Origin: Xanthomonas chitinilytica
Lineage (GTDB): Bacteria > Pseudomonadota > Gammaproteobacteria > Xanthomonadales > Xanthomonadaceae
Direction: 5' to 3'
Length of the DNA: 64,000 nucleotides
Assembly: GCF_026107455.2 (NCBI RefSeq)
Contig: NZ_JAPCHY010000001.1
Span: 1-64,000, forward strand
The notes below the pieces were generated by a model. The model had not been told where the DNA came from and did no database searches. It saw nothing but the letters and a program-made list of their open reading frames with translations. Numbering within the stretch: position 1 is the first letter of the stretch; every line of letters starts with the position of its first letter. The translations under genes and the position numbers were made by a program. Below, one piece after another: positions 1 through 9,230 of this stretch.

Positions 1-50
1 GCCTCACGCAGGAAGCCGATGATCTGCTCTTCGGAAAAGCGCTTCTTCAC
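1..50 (-). CDS. IS3-family transposase OrfA, N-terminal fragment
   Basis: A GTG start at 48-50 opens a frame reading VKKRFSEEQIIGFLRE up to the window edge. This is the very characteristic N-terminus of the OrfA helix-turn-helix protein of IS3-family elements, which binds the element ends and is fused to OrfB by programmed frameshifting. A strong AAGGAG ribosome site lies 7 bases upstream of the start. Only 16 complete codons are visible, so the subgroup is not decided. Confidence 0.8.
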   Translation of the reverse strand, partial: MKKRFSEEQIIGFLRE

Positions 51-116
51 GTCCAATCTCCTTACTCTGGGGAATTGGACTCCAGATCGCCGCGCTACTC
101 AAAACCGGGGGGACGT
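1..116 (-). mobile_element. End of an IS3-family insertion sequence (partial)
   Basis: This is the 5' end of an insertion sequence that continues beyond base 1. It carries the start of an OrfA transposase at 3-50, preceded by about 65 bases of non-coding leader. The inner boundary is set near 111-117, where the neighbouring dehydrogenase gene stops looking like its family. I cannot identify the terminal inverted repeat exactly and the target duplication is outside the window, so the boundary is good only to a few bases. Confidence 0.75.
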
Positions 117-720
117 CGGCCGGATTTCCTTCTCCGCCGGCGGGCGTGATCGTTCCCCCGGGCAACAGCGCGTTGAAGCGGATGTTCTCCGGCGCGTGCT
201 CCGACGCCAGCGACTGCACCAGGCCGAGCAGGCCGGCCTTGGCCGCCGCATACGCCCCCATTCCCGGCATTCCGCCATTGCTGAAGCCCACGAACGATGA
301 AGTAAAGACGACCGACCCCCTTCCCTGCTTTCGAAGCGCTGGAATCTGTGCCTTGGCCGCCAGGAAGGCGCTTGTCAGATTGATCCGGATAACGTCCTCC
401 CAATTGGCGACCGCCATGTCCGGAATCGACACCATCTCTCCGACGGCCCCGACATTGTTGAATGCACCGTCCAAGCCGCCGAACGCGTTCACCGCCAGGT
501 CGACCAGGGACTCCGCGTAGCCTTCGTCCTTCACATCACCGGCCCGGAATACGGCCCTGCCGGCACCGCGATTTATCCGGGCGGCGACAGCTTCGAGGTG
601 GTCTGCCCGCCGTGCACCCAAGACCACGTTGGCTCCTTCGGCTGCAAACAACAAGGCTGCCGCGGCGCCGATTCCGCTGCTCGCTCCAGTCACGATGATC
701 GTCTTGTCTTCCAGTTCCAT
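117..720 (-). pseudogene. SDR-family oxidoreductase, 3' end lost to IS insertion
   Basis: This is a classical short-chain dehydrogenase/reductase with an N-terminal Rossmann motif TGASSGIG (residues 11-18), a FNNVG variant of the NNAG motif (87-91), catalytic serine at 141-142 and YxxxK at Y157/K161. Similarity ends near residue 201. The frame then runs through IS leader sequence to a stop at 4-6, giving 238 codons whose last 37 or so are foreign. Complete family members of this type have about 250 residues, so the C-terminal substrate loop and last strand are missing. The core catalytic residues remain, but an active enzyme is unlikely. The ATG at 720 fits the family N-terminus. The substrate is unknown. 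Confidence 0.75.
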
Positions 721-777
721 GGTTCATCAATCCGGATTGAATGGGTTGGCCATGCTACGAACGGGCGAGTGGCCCGA

Positions 778-867
778 CTATCCGGTTCTTGCGCCGTAAT
801 CGCAGTCGTCCGCGCCGAACCCGGAACCGGGATGTCCGGGGATCGACGCGGGCTCGATGGACGTCAT
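778..867 (-). CDS. 29-codon ORF translationally coupled to ada (doubtful)
   Basis: The ada stop codon overlaps an ATG in an ATGA arrangement at 864-867, which opens a frame of only 29 codons beginning MTSIEPASIPGHPG. I do not recognise it. It could be a small protein, the remnant of a former downstream operon gene, or chance. The coupled start is the only positive evidence. Confidence 0.2.
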   Translation of the reverse strand: MTSIEPASIPGHPGSGFGADDCDYGARTG

Positions 868-1928
868 GCCTGGGCCTCCTTTTCCAAGAGGGCACGCTTG
901 CGCTCGATGCCCCAGCGGTAGCCGGACAACGCACCATCGGTTCTGACGACGCGGTGGCAAGGAATCGCCACTGCGATCCTGTTGGCAGCACAGGCCCGCG
1001 CCACGGCGCGGGCCGATCCGGGATCGCCAATGCGCCGGGCAACCTCGGCGTAGGAGACCGTCTGTCCGGCCGGCACCTGCCTCAATGCCTGCCAGACCCG
1101 TTCCTGGAACGCCGTGCCGCGGATGTCGAGCGGCAGGTCGAGCCCGGTCTGCGGCGCTTCGACAAAGCCCACGACCCGCGCGACCAGATTTTCGAACTCG
1201 GCGTCGCCGCCGACAAAATCGGCCTTGGGGAAGTGGTCCTGCAGGTCGCGGACCAGCTGGTCAGGATCGTCGCCCAGGGTGATTGCGCAGATTCCCTGGT
1301 CGCTTTGCGCGACGAGAATCGCGCCGAGCGAGCACTGCCCCACGGCGAAGCGGATGACCGTGTTCTTTCCACCATTCCTGAAGGCTGATGGCGTCATTCC
1401 AAGCGCCTCGCTGGATCGCTCGTAGAACCGGCTGCTGGAATTGAACCCGGCGCCCAGGATCGCGGTGGTCACGCTGCGGTCCCGGTTCGACAACTCGTTG
1501 CGAAGCCTGCGCGAGCGATGCGCGGCGCCCCAGGCCCGTGGCGTGAGCCCGGTGATCGATTTGAACTGGCGGTGGAAATGATAGGGACTCATTCCGACCC
1601 GTGCGGCCAGTTCCTCCAGTTTCGGTATCTGCGCCGATGCCTCGATGAGGCGACAAGCTGCCGCTATCAGCTCGGCATTGATCTCCGCGATCGACCTGCC
1701 ATCCGGGTTGCAGCGGCGACACGCCCGGAAGCCGGCTGCTTCGGCCTCGGCGGGAGCGGCATAGAGGGTGACATTGGCAGGTTTCGCTGCCCGGGAAGGA
1801 CATGAAGGACGGCAATAAACTCCCGTTGTCCTTACCGCGTATACGAAGGATCCGTCAGCGCCTGGATCCCGGTTGACCACGCTTGTCCAGCGTGGATCCC
1901 GCTCGGCTGGAACTCCATTGTCGGGCAT
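864..1928 (-). CDS. ada: Bifunctional Ada: alkylation-response activator and O6-methylguanine-DNA methyltransferase
   Basis: Ada repairs alkylated DNA by irreversible transfer of methyl groups to its own cysteines. When methylated on its N-terminal zinc site it activates the adaptive response. The 354-residue product has the same length as E. coli Ada. Residues 1-80 hold the four zinc cysteines C39, C43, C70 and C73, with C39 the expected methylphosphotriester acceptor. Residues about 85-185 form an AraC-type helix-turn-helix domain. The C-terminal methyltransferase carries PCHR with acceptor C324. The ATG at 1928 was chosen over the longer frame because it places the zinc domain at the normal distance; the ribosome site there is weak. 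No alkB or alkA follows, only a truncated dehydrogenase, so the adaptive-response partners must lie elsewhere. Confidence 0.93.
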   Translation of the reverse strand: MPDNGVPAERDPRWTSVVNRDPGADGSFVYAVRTTGVYCRPSCPSRAAKPANVTLYAAPAEAEAAGFRACRRCNPDGRSIAEINAELIAAACRLIEASAQIPKLEELAARVGMSPYHFHRQFKSITGLTPRAWGAAHRSRRLRNELSNRDRSVTTAILGAGFNSSSRFYERSSEALGMTPSAFRNGGKNTVIRFAVGQCSLGAILVAQSDQGICAITLGDDPDQLVRDLQDHFPKADFVGGDAEFENLVARVVGFVEAPQTGLDLPLDIRGTAFQERVWQALRQVPAGQTVSYAEVARRIGDPGSARAVARACAANRIAVAIPCHRVVRTDGALSGYRWGIERKRALLEKEAQA

Positions 1929-2202
1929 GGCAGGTACGATCCGGACTTGCTCCGCGGAAATTCTAGACGGACGCCCCACCACTTCACTCCGGTTCTTGCT
2001 TTCGATTTCCGGCAAAACTGAGGCCGGAATCGATTCTCTTGCCGGTTCACCGGCAAACCCGGCTCTGGCCAACGCTTTGGTCGACCTTCACGCCTGGGGA
2101 AAAGAGACACGGTCCATCGCAAGCGGAGCCGGGCCCGTTGCCTGGACGAAGAAGAGCTGCCAGGGACCATTTCCGAAGCATTCCACAAAGCGGAACAAGT
2201 GG

Positions 2203-3228
2203 TCAGCGGCCATTTGATTCGTCGGAACTGTCCCTGACAACATTTTCGCCACCTTCGACTTTCAGTGTTGCCCCGGTTTGGGTGGGTGGGCCGGCGCAGG
2301 CCAGCGCGCCTTCCGGATCATCGAGAACGAGCATGTCGTGAAGTACGCTGGATGGATCGCGTGCACGGCTGCGGCAATGGTGCCAGAGGCGTTGTCCAAT
2401 CCAGTACGCCAGGTCGGCCGGGCGCTCCGCGGTGCCAGCGTTCCACATCCAGCGGGTCCCTGCCGCGACCGCTTCGGGATCCGGTTCGGGTCCCTGCCAG
2501 TGCCGCTTCACGATGGCGCGATCTTCCACGAACGAGGCGAGCAGCGACCGTTCGCGGGCCATCGCCCACGCGTTGTCGATGCCGGACGGGTCCTGCCCCA
2601 GCACCAATGCGGCGAAATAGTTGGCCGCTCCCTCGCGCAGGGCCCACATGAGCAGGTCGCGGCGGGCGGGATCGTTCTCCGGCAGGTCCGGTTGCGCGGT
2701 GTGGGCCAGTTCGTGCGCGAGCAGTTGGCGGAACTGCATTTCCCAGTCGTCGCCGCAGAACCGCTCCAGCGCCATCGCCACGTTGTGGCCAGGCAGCTTC
2801 ATGCCGGCCGAGTTGCCGGCACCGAACAGCAGGTACACCGTCGGCCGCGGGAAATCGGGTACCAGCCGGCGGTAATCATCGACGAGCTCGCCGGCGATCG
2901 CTTCCATCGCCGCCTGCTCGGGCAGGCACCGCTCGATCGCGCGCTGATAGTCATCGCGTCGCGTCGCGATGGCCGCGGCCATCGCATCCACGCCGCCAAT
3001 GGCCGCGACATCGAAATCGTGCAATGCCTCGCTTCCCGGTTCGAAATAGTGGCGGCGCAACGCCGCCGCATCGGGATGCCCGGCACGGGCCTGCCATGCG
3101 TCGACGAAACGGCGGGCGTCGTCGCCGTCGACCAGCGGCGGCTGGCTCGCCAGGCCACGCAGCGGCACCAGCATCGCAACGGCTGCAATGGAACAGGCGA
3201 CGAGGATGACCAGCGATCGTCTGGGCAT
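2203..3228 (-). CDS. Secreted putative zinc metalloprotease, uncharacterised
   Basis: The 341-residue protein starts with a signal peptide or membrane anchor (RR followed by a hydrophobic stretch, residues 5-27). It contains an HExxH zinc motif, HELAH, at residues 172-176, followed about 23 residues later by an REGAANY segment whose glutamate (E199) is placed like the third zinc ligand of gluzincin-type peptidases. This resembles predicted Zn-dependent proteases of the DUF2268 kind, but I cannot assign a family with confidence. The active site would face the periplasm. Neighbours (ada, alpha-amylase) give no functional hint, and a 450-base gene-free stretch lies upstream. Confidence 0.6.
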   Translation of the reverse strand: MPRRSLVILVACSIAAVAMLVPLRGLASQPPLVDGDDARRFVDAWQARAGHPDAAALRRHYFEPGSEALHDFDVAAIGGVDAMAAAIATRRDDYQRAIERCLPEQAAMEAIAGELVDDYRRLVPDFPRPTVYLLFGAGNSAGMKLPGHNVAMALERFCGDDWEMQFRQLLAHELAHTAQPDLPENDPARRDLLMWALREGAANYFAALVLGQDPSGIDNAWAMARERSLLASFVEDRAIVKRHWQGPEPDPEAVAAGTRWMWNAGTAERPADLAYWIGQRLWHHCRSRARDPSSVLHDMLVLDDPEGALACAGPPTQTGATLKVEGGENVVRDSSDESNGR

Positions 3229-3678
3229 GGCCGTACGGACAGGGCAGGACGATTCCCGCGTGCCATCGAACGATGGGAACGAAGCCCGGGGCTGTCAACC
3301 CACACGTCCTTGCCGCTGCAACCGGTGGGTGCGGTCCCACAGGTGCTGGGGCCTGCCCGATCCGTCGCGCCCTGGATGTATCGCTCCGGCTTGGCGAACC
3401 GGCTTTACATGCAGGATCCGCTCTCGGCGGCGTGGCCCCTCCCAGTCCGCCTGCCCACCTTTCCCTCTCCGGGCGCGTGGGTGATGCACTTACCTTGTCG
3501 ATCTGCGGCGGCCAACAATTCATTCAAGCCGGTCAATCGAGGTGCGACACCTGGGCCGTTGAAAGGCTCTTCCCCTGACCAGCCATCCGGCTGCGGCGGC
3601 CTTCCAGGCCGGCCATGGCCGCCTCGCGCCGCGGCTCACGCTCCACTTCCCATGGAGGTGAGCCGCTGGCGCCCTCGC
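3229..3678. other. 450-base intergenic stretch without a recognisable gene
   Basis: No frame here has a credible start, family match or ribosome site. It must contain the promoter of the metalloprotease gene and the 3' region of the amylase gene. One notable element is the string AACAATTCATTCAAGCCG at 3514-3531, typical of one end of integron attC sites, but the matching second half is not convincing. Confidence 0.5.
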
Positions 3679-6264
3679 TCACTGCAACGGAATCGCCACC
3701 TCCACCGCATCCATCACCAGCGGTGCGATGCGGCCGTCACCGCCGCCGAACTGCATCGCCCCGCCCTCCTCGCTGAGCTTGCGGTAGCCGCTGTCGTAGT
3801 CCCAGGTGGTGACGAGGATTCTCGCTCCGGCCAGGGTGTCGGGCCTGCCGAGGGCGGCGGCCGGGAACGTGAGACTGACCCGCCGGTTGTCCTTGTCCAC
3901 CGCGATCGATGCGGCCGGCGAGACCGAGGTTCCCTCTTCCGTCGCGGTCGCGCCTTCGGCGCCGAACAGGGCGTTGGACCAGCCGTGCAGGCGCGCACGG
4001 TAGTGCCAGCGCATGCCCTCCGGCATGCCGGCGTTCTGCAGGGGCATCACCGTACTTCCGCCTTCGCGTCCGGGAAGCTGCAGGAAAACGGTGAAGGCGA
4101 CATGGTCGAAGCCGTTGGGCGGGTTCCACAGTGCCACCAGCCCGCTCATCTGCAGTTCCAGGCGCAGGGCGCCGCCGGCGCCGTACACCCGCAGGCGATG
4201 GATGTCGCCCGGGCGCTGCGCCCAGCCCGGGTCCTGCGGATAACGGTAGTTCCCGTCCGGGCCGCGGTCGTCGCCGGCGGGGTCCTCCACCTCGGCCAGC
4301 AACTGCCATTGCCGCTCGACGCGGAAATGGGCCGGCGCCGATGCCGTCTCCGTTGCCGGGTCCCAGGCCACGATCCGGTGTTCCAGCGCCGCGTCGATCA
4401 TGTCCTGGGTATCGACCGTGGCCCGCCAGCGTCCGTCGGCGGCCACCGGCACGCGTTGCGCGGCGCCGATGTCGCCATCGACCACCAGCAGGACCGCAGC
4501 CGCGCCCGGCGCGCTGCCGGCGACCTCGAAATCGTCCGCCACCGGCGCCTGCGGCAGGCCGTCGATGGCCGGGCGTGGCGTGCCCGGCGCCTGCCGGGTC
4601 CGCACATCGCCGGCGACGCGCCACACCCTGCCCGCCCGTGCCGGCAGCTGCAGGCTCAACCGCCCGGCGTCGCCGACGACCGCCGGGGCCGTGTCGCCAT
4701 CGATGTCGAACAGCACCTGCAACGAGGTACCCGCGGGCAGGCCGGTTTCCAGGTTGTCCAGCAGCACCGGATGGTCGGCGGTGTTGAACGCCACCAGTGC
4801 GGAATCCTCGCCATGGCGCATCCGCCAGGCGATCGCGCCGGGGCCGGCCGCATTGGCCTGCAGGATCTCCGGCGTGCCGCGCGAGAACAGGCGATGTTCG
4901 CGGCGCAGCGCCGTGGCCTGCTGCAGGAAGCGGTACAGCGGCGCCTGCGTATCGAACCGGTCCTGGCCGCCGGCGTCGTAGCCGGCCGCGAACATCGCCG
5001 TGCGCGGCCGGGTGAAGCCCTGCTCGGTGCCGTAGTAGATCGTGGGAATTCCCGGCAGGGTCATGATCGCCAGCAGCGCCTGCTTCAGCCCCGCCTCGCT
5101 GCCGCCGGCCAGGAAACGGTCCACGTCGTGGTTGTCGACGAAGGTGGGCATCAGGTGCGGCCGTGCATGCACCCGCATCATGTTGTCGATGCGCCACGCC
5201 AGTTCCGCGCTGGCGTGGCCGCGGGCGAACACGTCGCCCAAGGTGCCGTAGAGCGGGAAGTTGATCATCGACGGCAGCAGCGGCCCTTCCGCGTCGGCCA
5301 CGTAGCCCTCGATGCGCCGCGCCTGCCGGTCCTCGAACGGGCGGTCGATGCCGAAGCCCTCGCCGAAGGCGAGGAAGTCCCCGCGCCCGGTATCGCGCGC
5401 CACCTGCAGCATGCCCGGCGCCTGCGGGTCGTCGCTGTGGAGGAAATCGCGGAAGTATTCTTCCGGCACGTAGAACGCGGTATCGATGCGGAACGCATCC
5501 ACCCCGGCCTCGCGTATCCAGTCGCCGTAGGCCTTGCGCAGTGCCCGCCGCACCTGCGCGTTCTCGGTATTCAGGTCGTCCAGGCCGGCGAGCTGGTAGT
5601 CCAGTTCCTGGTGCCGCTGGGCGAAGTCGGTGATGTCCGGGGTCCAGTGGTAGAGGCCGGCCCGCACGTGGGCGGGGTTGCCGGGGTCGTTCAGGTCGAA
5701 CGGCGCGGCCGGCTGCCGCTGCCCGGGGTGCCAGCGGCAGTCGCGGGCCGGCCGGCCGGTGTCCGCCGAGCAGGAGAAGTAGTCGCCGGTGTGGTTCACC
5801 ACCACGTCCTGCACCAGGTACATGCCGGCCGCGTGCAGCCGCCGCGACAGGTCGCGGTAGGCGTCGAGATCGCCGAAATGCGCGTCCACCCGCGAGAAGT
5901 CCTCGGCCCAGTAGCCGTGGTAGCCGCCGTAGTTGGCGCGCGGATTCCACCACTGGTTGGCCACCGGCGGAGTGATCCACAGCGCGGTGGCGCCCAGCCC
6001 GCGGATGTAGTCCAGCCGCCGCGCCAGCCCGGCCAGGTCGCCGCCGCTGAAGCGCGACGGGTCGGCCGGGTCGTATTCGCCCTGCCCCTGGTCGTTGTTG
6101 CCCGGGTCGCCGTCGTCGAAGCGGTCGATCATGGCGAAATAGACCACCTGGTCGCGCCAGTCCGGCGAGGACACGTGCAGCGGCCCCTCCGCTTCCCCTG
6201 CCAGGACGGCGGCGGAAAACCACCCGCATGCCGCCATCGCCAGATACGACGCTGTCTTGCGCAT
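3679..6264 (-). CDS. Secreted GH13 alpha-amylase with C-terminal glucodextranase-type domain
   Basis: Extracytoplasmic alpha-glucan hydrolase of glycoside hydrolase family 13, 861 residues. The signal peptide is residues 1-22 (MRKTAS... AVLAGEAEG). The TIM barrel shows DVVVNH, the nucleophile in FRID (D261), the acid/base in FGEGF (E302) and the third acid in VDNHD (D380). After the catalytic part and a beta domain comes a carbohydrate-surface region. The last 220 or so residues look like the C-terminal binding module of glucodextranase. The ATG at 6264 is preceded by GAGAGGGG and begins the signal peptide; longer in-frame starts have no ribosome site. It is divergent from a TonB-dependent receptor, the usual arrangement for import of starch-derived oligosaccharides. 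Confidence 0.9.
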   Translation of the reverse strand: MRKTASYLAMAACGWFSAAVLAGEAEGPLHVSSPDWRDQVVYFAMIDRFDDGDPGNNDQGQGEYDPADPSRFSGGDLAGLARRLDYIRGLGATALWITPPVANQWWNPRANYGGYHGYWAEDFSRVDAHFGDLDAYRDLSRRLHAAGMYLVQDVVVNHTGDYFSCSADTGRPARDCRWHPGQRQPAAPFDLNDPGNPAHVRAGLYHWTPDITDFAQRHQELDYQLAGLDDLNTENAQVRRALRKAYGDWIREAGVDAFRIDTAFYVPEEYFRDFLHSDDPQAPGMLQVARDTGRGDFLAFGEGFGIDRPFEDRQARRIEGYVADAEGPLLPSMINFPLYGTLGDVFARGHASAELAWRIDNMMRVHARPHLMPTFVDNHDVDRFLAGGSEAGLKQALLAIMTLPGIPTIYYGTEQGFTRPRTAMFAAGYDAGGQDRFDTQAPLYRFLQQATALRREHRLFSRGTPEILQANAAGPGAIAWRMRHGEDSALVAFNTADHPVLLDNLETGLPAGTSLQVLFDIDGDTAPAVVGDAGRLSLQLPARAGRVWRVAGDVRTRQAPGTPRPAIDGLPQAPVADDFEVAGSAPGAAAVLLVVDGDIGAAQRVPVAADGRWRATVDTQDMIDAALEHRIVAWDPATETASAPAHFRVERQWQLLAEVEDPAGDDRGPDGNYRYPQDPGWAQRPGDIHRLRVYGAGGALRLELQMSGLVALWNPPNGFDHVAFTVFLQLPGREGGSTVMPLQNAGMPEGMRWHYRARLHGWSNALFGAEGATATEEGTSVSPAASIAVDKDNRRVSLTFPAAALGRPDTLAGARILVTTWDYDSGYRKLSEEGGAMQFGGGDGRIAPLVMDAVEVAIPLQ

Positions 6265-6378
6265 TGCCCCTCTCCCATGAATTGCGGCCCATGCGCCGGC
6301 GGCTGCGGTAGCCGGCGTTGCTTGCCGCGTCATGACGATGGTGGCCACTGGAAGCGGTTACGGCAGCCCCGGCGGCCT

Positions 6379-6392
6379 TGAATACGTATGCA
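6379..6392. promoter_or_regulatory. Candidate LacI-type operator between amylase and receptor genes
   Basis: TGAATACGTATGCA is a 14-base palindrome with one mismatched pair and a central CG, the form of LacI-family operators. It lies 115 bases from the amylase start and 138 from the receptor start, so one site could control both. No regulator gene is in the window. Assignment is by form and position only. Confidence 0.45.
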
Positions 6393-6529
6393 GCCGGGTT
6401 CCGCAAACCAAACCCGCGCTTAACATGAATCGTCGTCCGACTGCGGGCTTTCACCCGACGCGGCGCACGCCCCGGCAACAGCGGGGCTACAAAAAAATCC
6501 GAATTGCCAACATTGCCTGGGAGGGGAAA

Positions 6530-9208
6530 ATGTTGAACCTGAAACGCAGTGCGTTGAGCGTAGCGCTGGCTGCCATCGTGGCGCCCGGCTGGGCCATCGC
6601 CCAGACTGCCCAGGCCGATGCCGGAACAGAGGCATCCAGGGCCATCAACCTGGATACCGTCCAGGTCACCGGCATCCGCCGCGCGATCGAGGCCTCGATC
6701 GACACCAAGCAGTCCGAGAACACCGTGGTCGAGGCGATCTCGGCCGAGGACATCGGCAAGCTGCCCGATGCCAGCATCGCCGATTCGCTCGCCCGCCTGC
6801 CCGGCCTGACCGCGCAGCGCTTCGGCGGCCGCCCGCAGGAAATCAATATCCGCGGCTTCGCCGGCGACTTTTCCACCGCCCTGCTCAACGGCCGCGAACA
6901 GGTCAGCCTGGGCAACAACCGCGGCGTGGAGTTCGACCAGTACCCGTCCGAGCTGATGAGCCAGGTGGTGGTGCACAAGACCACCAGCGCCGACATGGTC
7001 GGCCAGGGCCTGTCGGGCACGGTCAACCTGAAGACGGTGCGCCCGCTGGCCTTCGGCGAGCGCACCGTGGCGGTGAACGTGCGCGGCGACATGAACGAGC
7101 TGGACAGCGGCAAGGAATACGGCAGCCGCTACTCGATTTCCTACATCGACCAGTTCGCCGACGACACCGTGGGCATCGCGATCGGCTATGCGCGCATGGA
7201 CAACCCGATCCAGGGCCGCCAGTACGAGGCCTGGGGCTTCACCGGCGACGACAACGGCGTGCTCGGCGGCGCCAAGTACTTCAGCTACGACACCGACAAC
7301 GTCCGCGACGGCGTGATGGGCGTGCTGGAGTTCAAGCCCAACGACAGCTTCTCCTCGACCCTGGACCTGTTCTATTCCAAGTTCGACAAGGAGGAGTACA
7401 AGCGCGGCCTGGAGATGGGCTTGGTGTGGGGCAACGGCTCCACCCTGGTGGACAGCACCACCAGCGCCAACGGCACCGCGGTGGACATGCAGTGGGAGAA
7501 CGTGCGCCCGATCGTGGTGCGCAACGACTACAACGGCGTGCACGACAAGCTGTTCGCGCTGGGCTGGCGCAACGAGCTGGTGCTGTCCGACTACTGGAAG
7601 CTGACCACCGACGTCAGCTACTCCAGGGCCGAGCGCAAGGAGCGCATCCTGGAGACCTACGCCAACCTGCTCGACGAGGGCACCGACAGCGTGCGCGCGG
7701 TGCTCAATCCGCGCGGCTGGTTCGACGTGACCCTGGGCCAGGACTACGGCAATCCGGCCCTGCTCGGCTTCTCCGACCCGGGCGGCTGGGGCGGCGAGCG
7801 CGCCCAGGCCGGCTACCTGAAGGACTTCGACGTCAAGGACACGCTGTCGTCGATCCGCTTCGACGTCGAACGCGTCTTCGACGGCGGCTTCATCAGCAGC
7901 ATCGCCTTCGGCGCGAACCACAGCGAGCGCGACAAGAGCCGCGCCTCGTTCGAGAACACCCTGTGCGTGACCGCCGGCTGCGTCGACAACGAGTACGGCG
8001 CCATCCCGGCGCAGTACATCGGCGACTCCTCGTTCGGCTTCGCCGGCATCCCGTCGATCCTGCGCCTGAACTCGCTGGCCATGCTCAACGACGGCGTGTT
8101 CCACCTGCTGCCCAAGGTCCACCAGGACATCGCCAACAAGAACTGGGAGATGGAGGAGGAAAGCAACACCGCCTACTTCCAGGTCAACATCAACGGCGAC
8201 CTCGGCCCGGTGCCGGTACGCGGCAACGTCGGCGTGCAGGCCGTGCACGTGAAGCAGAACTCCGTCGGCATCGCCAGCTTCGAGGGCGTGCCGCTGTCCG
8301 ATCCCAGCCAGGCCGGCGCCAGCTTCACCCACTACCTGCCCAGCCTGAACCTGTCGTTCCAGCTGCCGGCCGAACAGTACCTGCGCGTCGGCGCGTCGCG
8401 GCAGATGGCGCGCCCGCGCATGGACGACCTGCGCGCCAACGCCAACTTCTACTTCGACCAGACCCGCGGCATCCTCTCCGGCGACGGCGGCAACCCCACG
8501 CTCAAGCCGTGGCTGGCCGATGCCTACGACCTGTCCTGGGAGAAGTACTTCGGCGGCAAGGGCTACGTCAGCGCGGCGTACTTCTACAAGGACCTGAACA
8601 CCTACATCTACAACCAGACCCGCCAGTTCGATTTCAGCCAGCTGCCGCTGCCCCCGGGCGTGGACCCGGGCGACCTGCCGAGCGGCCTGGTCGGCGAGTT
8701 CAGCCAGCCGGCCAATGGCGAAGGCGGCAAGATCCACGGCTACGAACTGGCCGTGTCGGTACCGCTGGAACTGCTGTGGGCGCCGCTGGAAGGCTTCGGC
8801 ATCACCGCCAACTACTCCGACACCACCAGCAAGATCGAGCCCAATGGCCCGGGCACCACCGAGCCGCTGCCGGGCCTGTCGAAGTACGTGTCCAACATCA
8901 CCGCCTACTACGAGCGTTACGGTTTCTCGGCCCGCGTGAGCCAGCGCAACCGCTCGGCGTTCCTGGGCGAGGTACAGGGCGCCGGCGGCGACCGCACCAA
9001 GATCTACTTCGAGGGCGAGACCGTCACCGACCTGCAGCTGGGTTACACCTTCCAGACCGGCCCGCTGGAGAACCTGTCGATCCTGTTGCAGGTGAACAAC
9101 CTGGAGAACGAGCCGTTCCGGGCGCTGTCCGACAACATGAACGACCGCCCGAGCCAGTACTACGAGTATGGCCGCACCTACCTGCTGGGCCTGAACTACC
9201 GGTTCTGA
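6530..9208 (+). CDS. TonB-dependent outer-membrane receptor, probably for maltodextrin-type sugars
   Basis: An 892-residue outer-membrane transporter of the Xanthomonas/Caulobacter type. The signal peptide is residues 1-23 (ending AIAQ), then a TonB-box-like INLDTVQVTG segment, then the plug domain with the conserved run DIGKLPDASIADSLARLPG, NIRGF and SGTVNLKT. The rest is a 22-strand barrel ending in an aromatic residue (LNYRF). The ATG at 6530 has GGGAGGGG just upstream and starts the signal peptide; the 66 upstream in-frame codons have no such features. Divergence from a secreted alpha-amylase suggests it imports the amylase products using proton-motive force relayed by TonB. Substrate is inferred from context, not from the sequence. 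Confidence 0.92.
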   Translation: MLNLKRSALSVALAAIVAPGWAIAQTAQADAGTEASRAINLDTVQVTGIRRAIEASIDTKQSENTVVEAISAEDIGKLPDASIADSLARLPGLTAQRFGGRPQEINIRGFAGDFSTALLNGREQVSLGNNRGVEFDQYPSELMSQVVVHKTTSADMVGQGLSGTVNLKTVRPLAFGERTVAVNVRGDMNELDSGKEYGSRYSISYIDQFADDTVGIAIGYARMDNPIQGRQYEAWGFTGDDNGVLGGAKYFSYDTDNVRDGVMGVLEFKPNDSFSSTLDLFYSKFDKEEYKRGLEMGLVWGNGSTLVDSTTSANGTAVDMQWENVRPIVVRNDYNGVHDKLFALGWRNELVLSDYWKLTTDVSYSRAERKERILETYANLLDEGTDSVRAVLNPRGWFDVTLGQDYGNPALLGFSDPGGWGGERAQAGYLKDFDVKDTLSSIRFDVERVFDGGFISSIAFGANHSERDKSRASFENTLCVTAGCVDNEYGAIPAQYIGDSSFGFAGIPSILRLNSLAMLNDGVFHLLPKVHQDIANKNWEMEEESNTAYFQVNINGDLGPVPVRGNVGVQAVHVKQNSVGIASFEGVPLSDPSQAGASFTHYLPSLNLSFQLPAEQYLRVGASRQMARPRMDDLRANANFYFDQTRGILSGDGGNPTLKPWLADAYDLSWEKYFGGKGYVSAAYFYKDLNTYIYNQTRQFDFSQLPLPPGVDPGDLPSGLVGEFSQPANGEGGKIHGYELAVSVPLELLWAPLEGFGITANYSDTTSKIEPNGPGTTEPLPGLSKYVSNITAYYERYGFSARVSQRNRSAFLGEVQGAGGDRTKIYFEGETVTDLQLGYTFQTGPLENLSILLQVNNLENEPFRALSDNMNDRPSQYYEYGRTYLLGLNYRF

Positions 9209-9230
9209 TCCCGCAGTCGACTCGACCCCA

